A stretch of 64,000 nucleotides of DNA from NCBI RefSeq assembly GCF_035605935.1, contig NZ_DATNGK010000051.1:32641-96640 (forward strand), given 5' to 3'. Position 1 is the first letter of the stretch. Every line of letters begins with the position of its first letter. Under the pieces are notes generated by a model. The model did not search any database, was not told the origin of the DNA, and saw only the letters and a program-made list of their open reading frames with translations. This document shows positions 62,310 to 64,000 of the stretch, one piece after another. This DNA comes from Actinocrinis sp035605935. Its GTDB lineage: Bacteria; Actinomycetota; Actinomycetes; Streptomycetales; Catenulisporaceae. A program made the position numbers and the translations under genes.

Positions 62310-64000
62310 GTGGCAGACGAGATCAACCCGGCCGGCCCCGCCGAGCCCGCCGCCCCCGTGACCGAAGGCGCCGTCGCCGCTCCCGCGATCGAGGACACTG
62401 GCGATCGCATCGAGATGGTCGACCTGCTGACCGAGATGCAGCGGTCTTACCTCGACTACTCGATGGCGGTGATCGTCGGCCGGGCGCTGCCCGAAGTCCG
62501 CGACGGCCTCAAGCCGGTACACCGCCGCGTGCTCTACGCGATGTACGACGGCGGCTACCGGCCCGACCGCGGCTACTTCAAGTGCGCGCGCGTCGTCGGT
62601 GAAGTCATGGGTGTCTACCACCCGCACGGCGACTCCGCGATCTACGACACCCTCGTCCGCCTCGCCCAGCCGTGGGCGATGCGGATGCCGCTGGTGGACG
62701 GTAACGGAAACTTCGGCTCGCCGGGCAACGACCCCGCGGCCGCGATGCGGTACACCGAGTGCAAGCTCGCCCCGCTCGCGATGGAGATGCTGCGGGAGAT
62801 CGACGAGGACACCGTCGACTTCAACCCGAACTACGACGGGCGCTCAAGCGAACCCGTCGTGCTGCCGGCCCGCTTCCCCAACCTGCTGGTCAACGGCTCC
62901 TCCGGGATCGCGGTCGGTATGGCCACCAACATCCCGATGCACAACCTGCGCGAGATCAACGACGGCGTGCAGTGGTACCTCGCGCATCCCGAGGCCGCCC
63001 CGGCCGAGCTGCTCGAAGCGCTCATCGAACGGATCAAGGGCCCGGACTTCCCGACCGGCGCGAAGATCGTCGGTCGTCGCGGCATCGAGGACGCGTACCG
63101 CACCGGCCGCGGATCGATCATCATGCGCGCCGTGGTCGAGGTCGAGGAGATCAACGGCCGCGCCTGCCTGGTGGTCACCGAGCTGCCGTACCAGGTGAAC
63201 CCGGACAACCTGGCCTCCAAGATCGCCGAGCTGGTCAAGGACGGCAAGATCCAGGGCATCGCCGACGTGCGCGACGAATCCTCGTCCCGCACCGGCCAGC
63301 GGCTGGTCATCGTGCTGCGTCGCGACGCGGTGGCCAAGGTCGTGCTGAACAACCTCTACAAGCACACCCAGCTGCAGGACACCTTCGGCGCCAACATGCT
63401 GGCCATGGTGGACGGCGTGCCGCGCACCCTCTCGCTGGACGCGTTCATCCGCTACTGGGTCGAGCACCAGGTCGAGGTCGTCGTCCGGCGCACCCGTTAC
63501 CGGTTGCGCAAGGCTCAGGAACGCGACCACATCCTGCTGGCCCTCCTCAAGGCCCTCGACGCCATCGACGAGGTCATCGCGCTGATCCGGGCCAGCCAGA
63601 CGGTGGACGCCGCCCGGACCGGCTTGATGAACCTGCTGGAGATCGACGAGATCCAGGCCAACGCGATCCTGGAGATGCAGCTGCGCCGGCTGGCCGCCCT
63701 CGAGCGGCAGCGGATCGTGGACGAGCACGAGGATCTGCTCGTCAAGATCGCCGAGTACCGGGCGATCCTGGAGTCCCCGGAGCGGCAGCGGCAGATCGTC
63801 TCCGAGGAGCTTCAGACGATCGTCGACAAGTACGGCGACGAGCGGCGCTCGCAGCTGGTGCCCTACGAGGGCGACATGTCCATCGAGGACCTGATCCCCG
63901 AAGAAGACATCGTCATCACCATCACCCGCGGCGGCTACGCCAAGCGCACCAAGACCGACCTGTACCGCTCGCAGAAGCGCGGCGGCAAGGGCGTGCGCGG
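62310..64000 (+). CDS. gyrA: DNA gyrase subunit A (3' end beyond window)
   Basis: GTG 62310 follows AAGGAAAG; 563 residues are visible and the frame is open at the window end. After a 33-residue variable lead come the winged-helix and tower domains: the quinolone-resistance region has HPHGDSAIYDT with Ser109 and Asp113 (E. coli Ser83 and Asp87), and the catalytic Tyr148 in MRYTECKL. It thus has the residues of the fluoroquinolone-sensitive type, unlike mycobacteria, which have Ala at the Ser position. The C-terminal beta-pinwheel begins before the window ends (DIVITITRGGYAKRT, then GGKGVRG). Confidence 0.97.
   Translation, partial: MADEINPAGPAEPAAPVTEGAVAAPAIEDTGDRIEMVDLLTEMQRSYLDYSMAVIVGRALPEVRDGLKPVHRRVLYAMYDGGYRPDRGYFKCARVVGEVMGVYHPHGDSAIYDTLVRLAQPWAMRMPLVDGNGNFGSPGNDPAAAMRYTECKLAPLAMEMLREIDEDTVDFNPNYDGRSSEPVVLPARFPNLLVNGSSGIAVGMATNIPMHNLREINDGVQWYLAHPEAAPAELLEALIERIKGPDFPTGAKIVGRRGIEDAYRTGRGSIIMRAVVEVEEINGRACLVVTELPYQVNPDNLASKIAELVKDGKIQGIADVRDESSSRTGQRLVIVLRRDAVAKVVLNNLYKHTQLQDTFGANMLAMVDGVPRTLSLDAFIRYWVEHQVEVVVRRTRYRLRKAQERDHILLALLKALDAIDEVIALIRASQTVDAARTGLMNLLEIDEIQANAILEMQLRRLAALERQRIVDEHEDLLVKIAEYRAILESPERQRQIVSEELQTIVDKYGDERRSQLVPYEGDMSIEDLIPEEDIVITITRGGYAKRTKTDLYRSQKRGGKGVR

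Overview
The window is about 64 kb of high-GC DNA from an actinobacterium and covers one side of the chromosomal replication origin. The evidence is the gene order rpmH-rnpA-yidD-yidC-jag-rsmG-parA-parB to the left of dnaA and dnaN-gnd-recF-DUF721-gyrB-gyrA to the right. It is supported by frequent GTG starts, three parS-like sites, a DnaA-box-rich dnaA-dnaN spacer, the dnaK-grpE-dnaJ-hspR operon with HAIR operators, and the murJ/pseudokinase/sigM/anti-sigma/trxB/trxA neighbourhood. The layout resembles Streptomycetales or Catenulisporales; genus cannot be fixed from the sequence alone. No phage, complete IS, CRISPR array or rRNA was seen.

Left part (1-15.3 kb): the end of a GT4 glycosyltransferase, a tRNA-Gly(CCC), dcd, two unrecognised ORFs, a membrane protein, a large EtfD-like membrane Fe-S oxidoreductase, and a histidine-utilisation locus. 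In that locus an RpiR regulator and hutH point left, while hutU, an M20 amidohydrolase, hutF and hutI point right. It is the HutF (five-step) pathway without a canonical HutG; the M20 enzyme is the obvious stand-in.

Middle (15.3-35 kb): the HspR heat-shock regulon (dnaK, grpE, dnaJ, hspR, then clpB), a class I aminotransferase, DUF2617, a membrane-anchored CoxG-like protein, a GntR regulator, pyrE with a structured leader, a DedA protein, fba and purA, each with strong hairpins nearby, a class III aminotransferase, an enoyl-CoA hydratase and an MFS exporter.

Right part (35-64 kb): cca, DUF6049, murJ, a pseudokinase, sigM and its anti-sigma factor; then on the minus strand trxA, trxB, parB, parA, rsmG, jag, yidC, yidD, rnpA and rpmH; then dnaA, oriC, dnaN, gnd, recF, dciA, gyrB and gyrA (cut by the window end). 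Together these supply envelope lipid II flipping, redox stress response, chromosome segregation, membrane insertion and replication initiation.

Most of the window is ordinary core genome. The parts worth a second look are non-coding: a pair of short related inverted-repeat elements (at the hspR stop codon and after the sigM operon), a pyrE leader able to pair with its own ribosome-binding site, a GTTC-N3-GAAC array upstream of gyrB, paired direct repeats in the hut promoter, a palindrome around the dnaA -10 region, and several short tandem repeats at gene starts.
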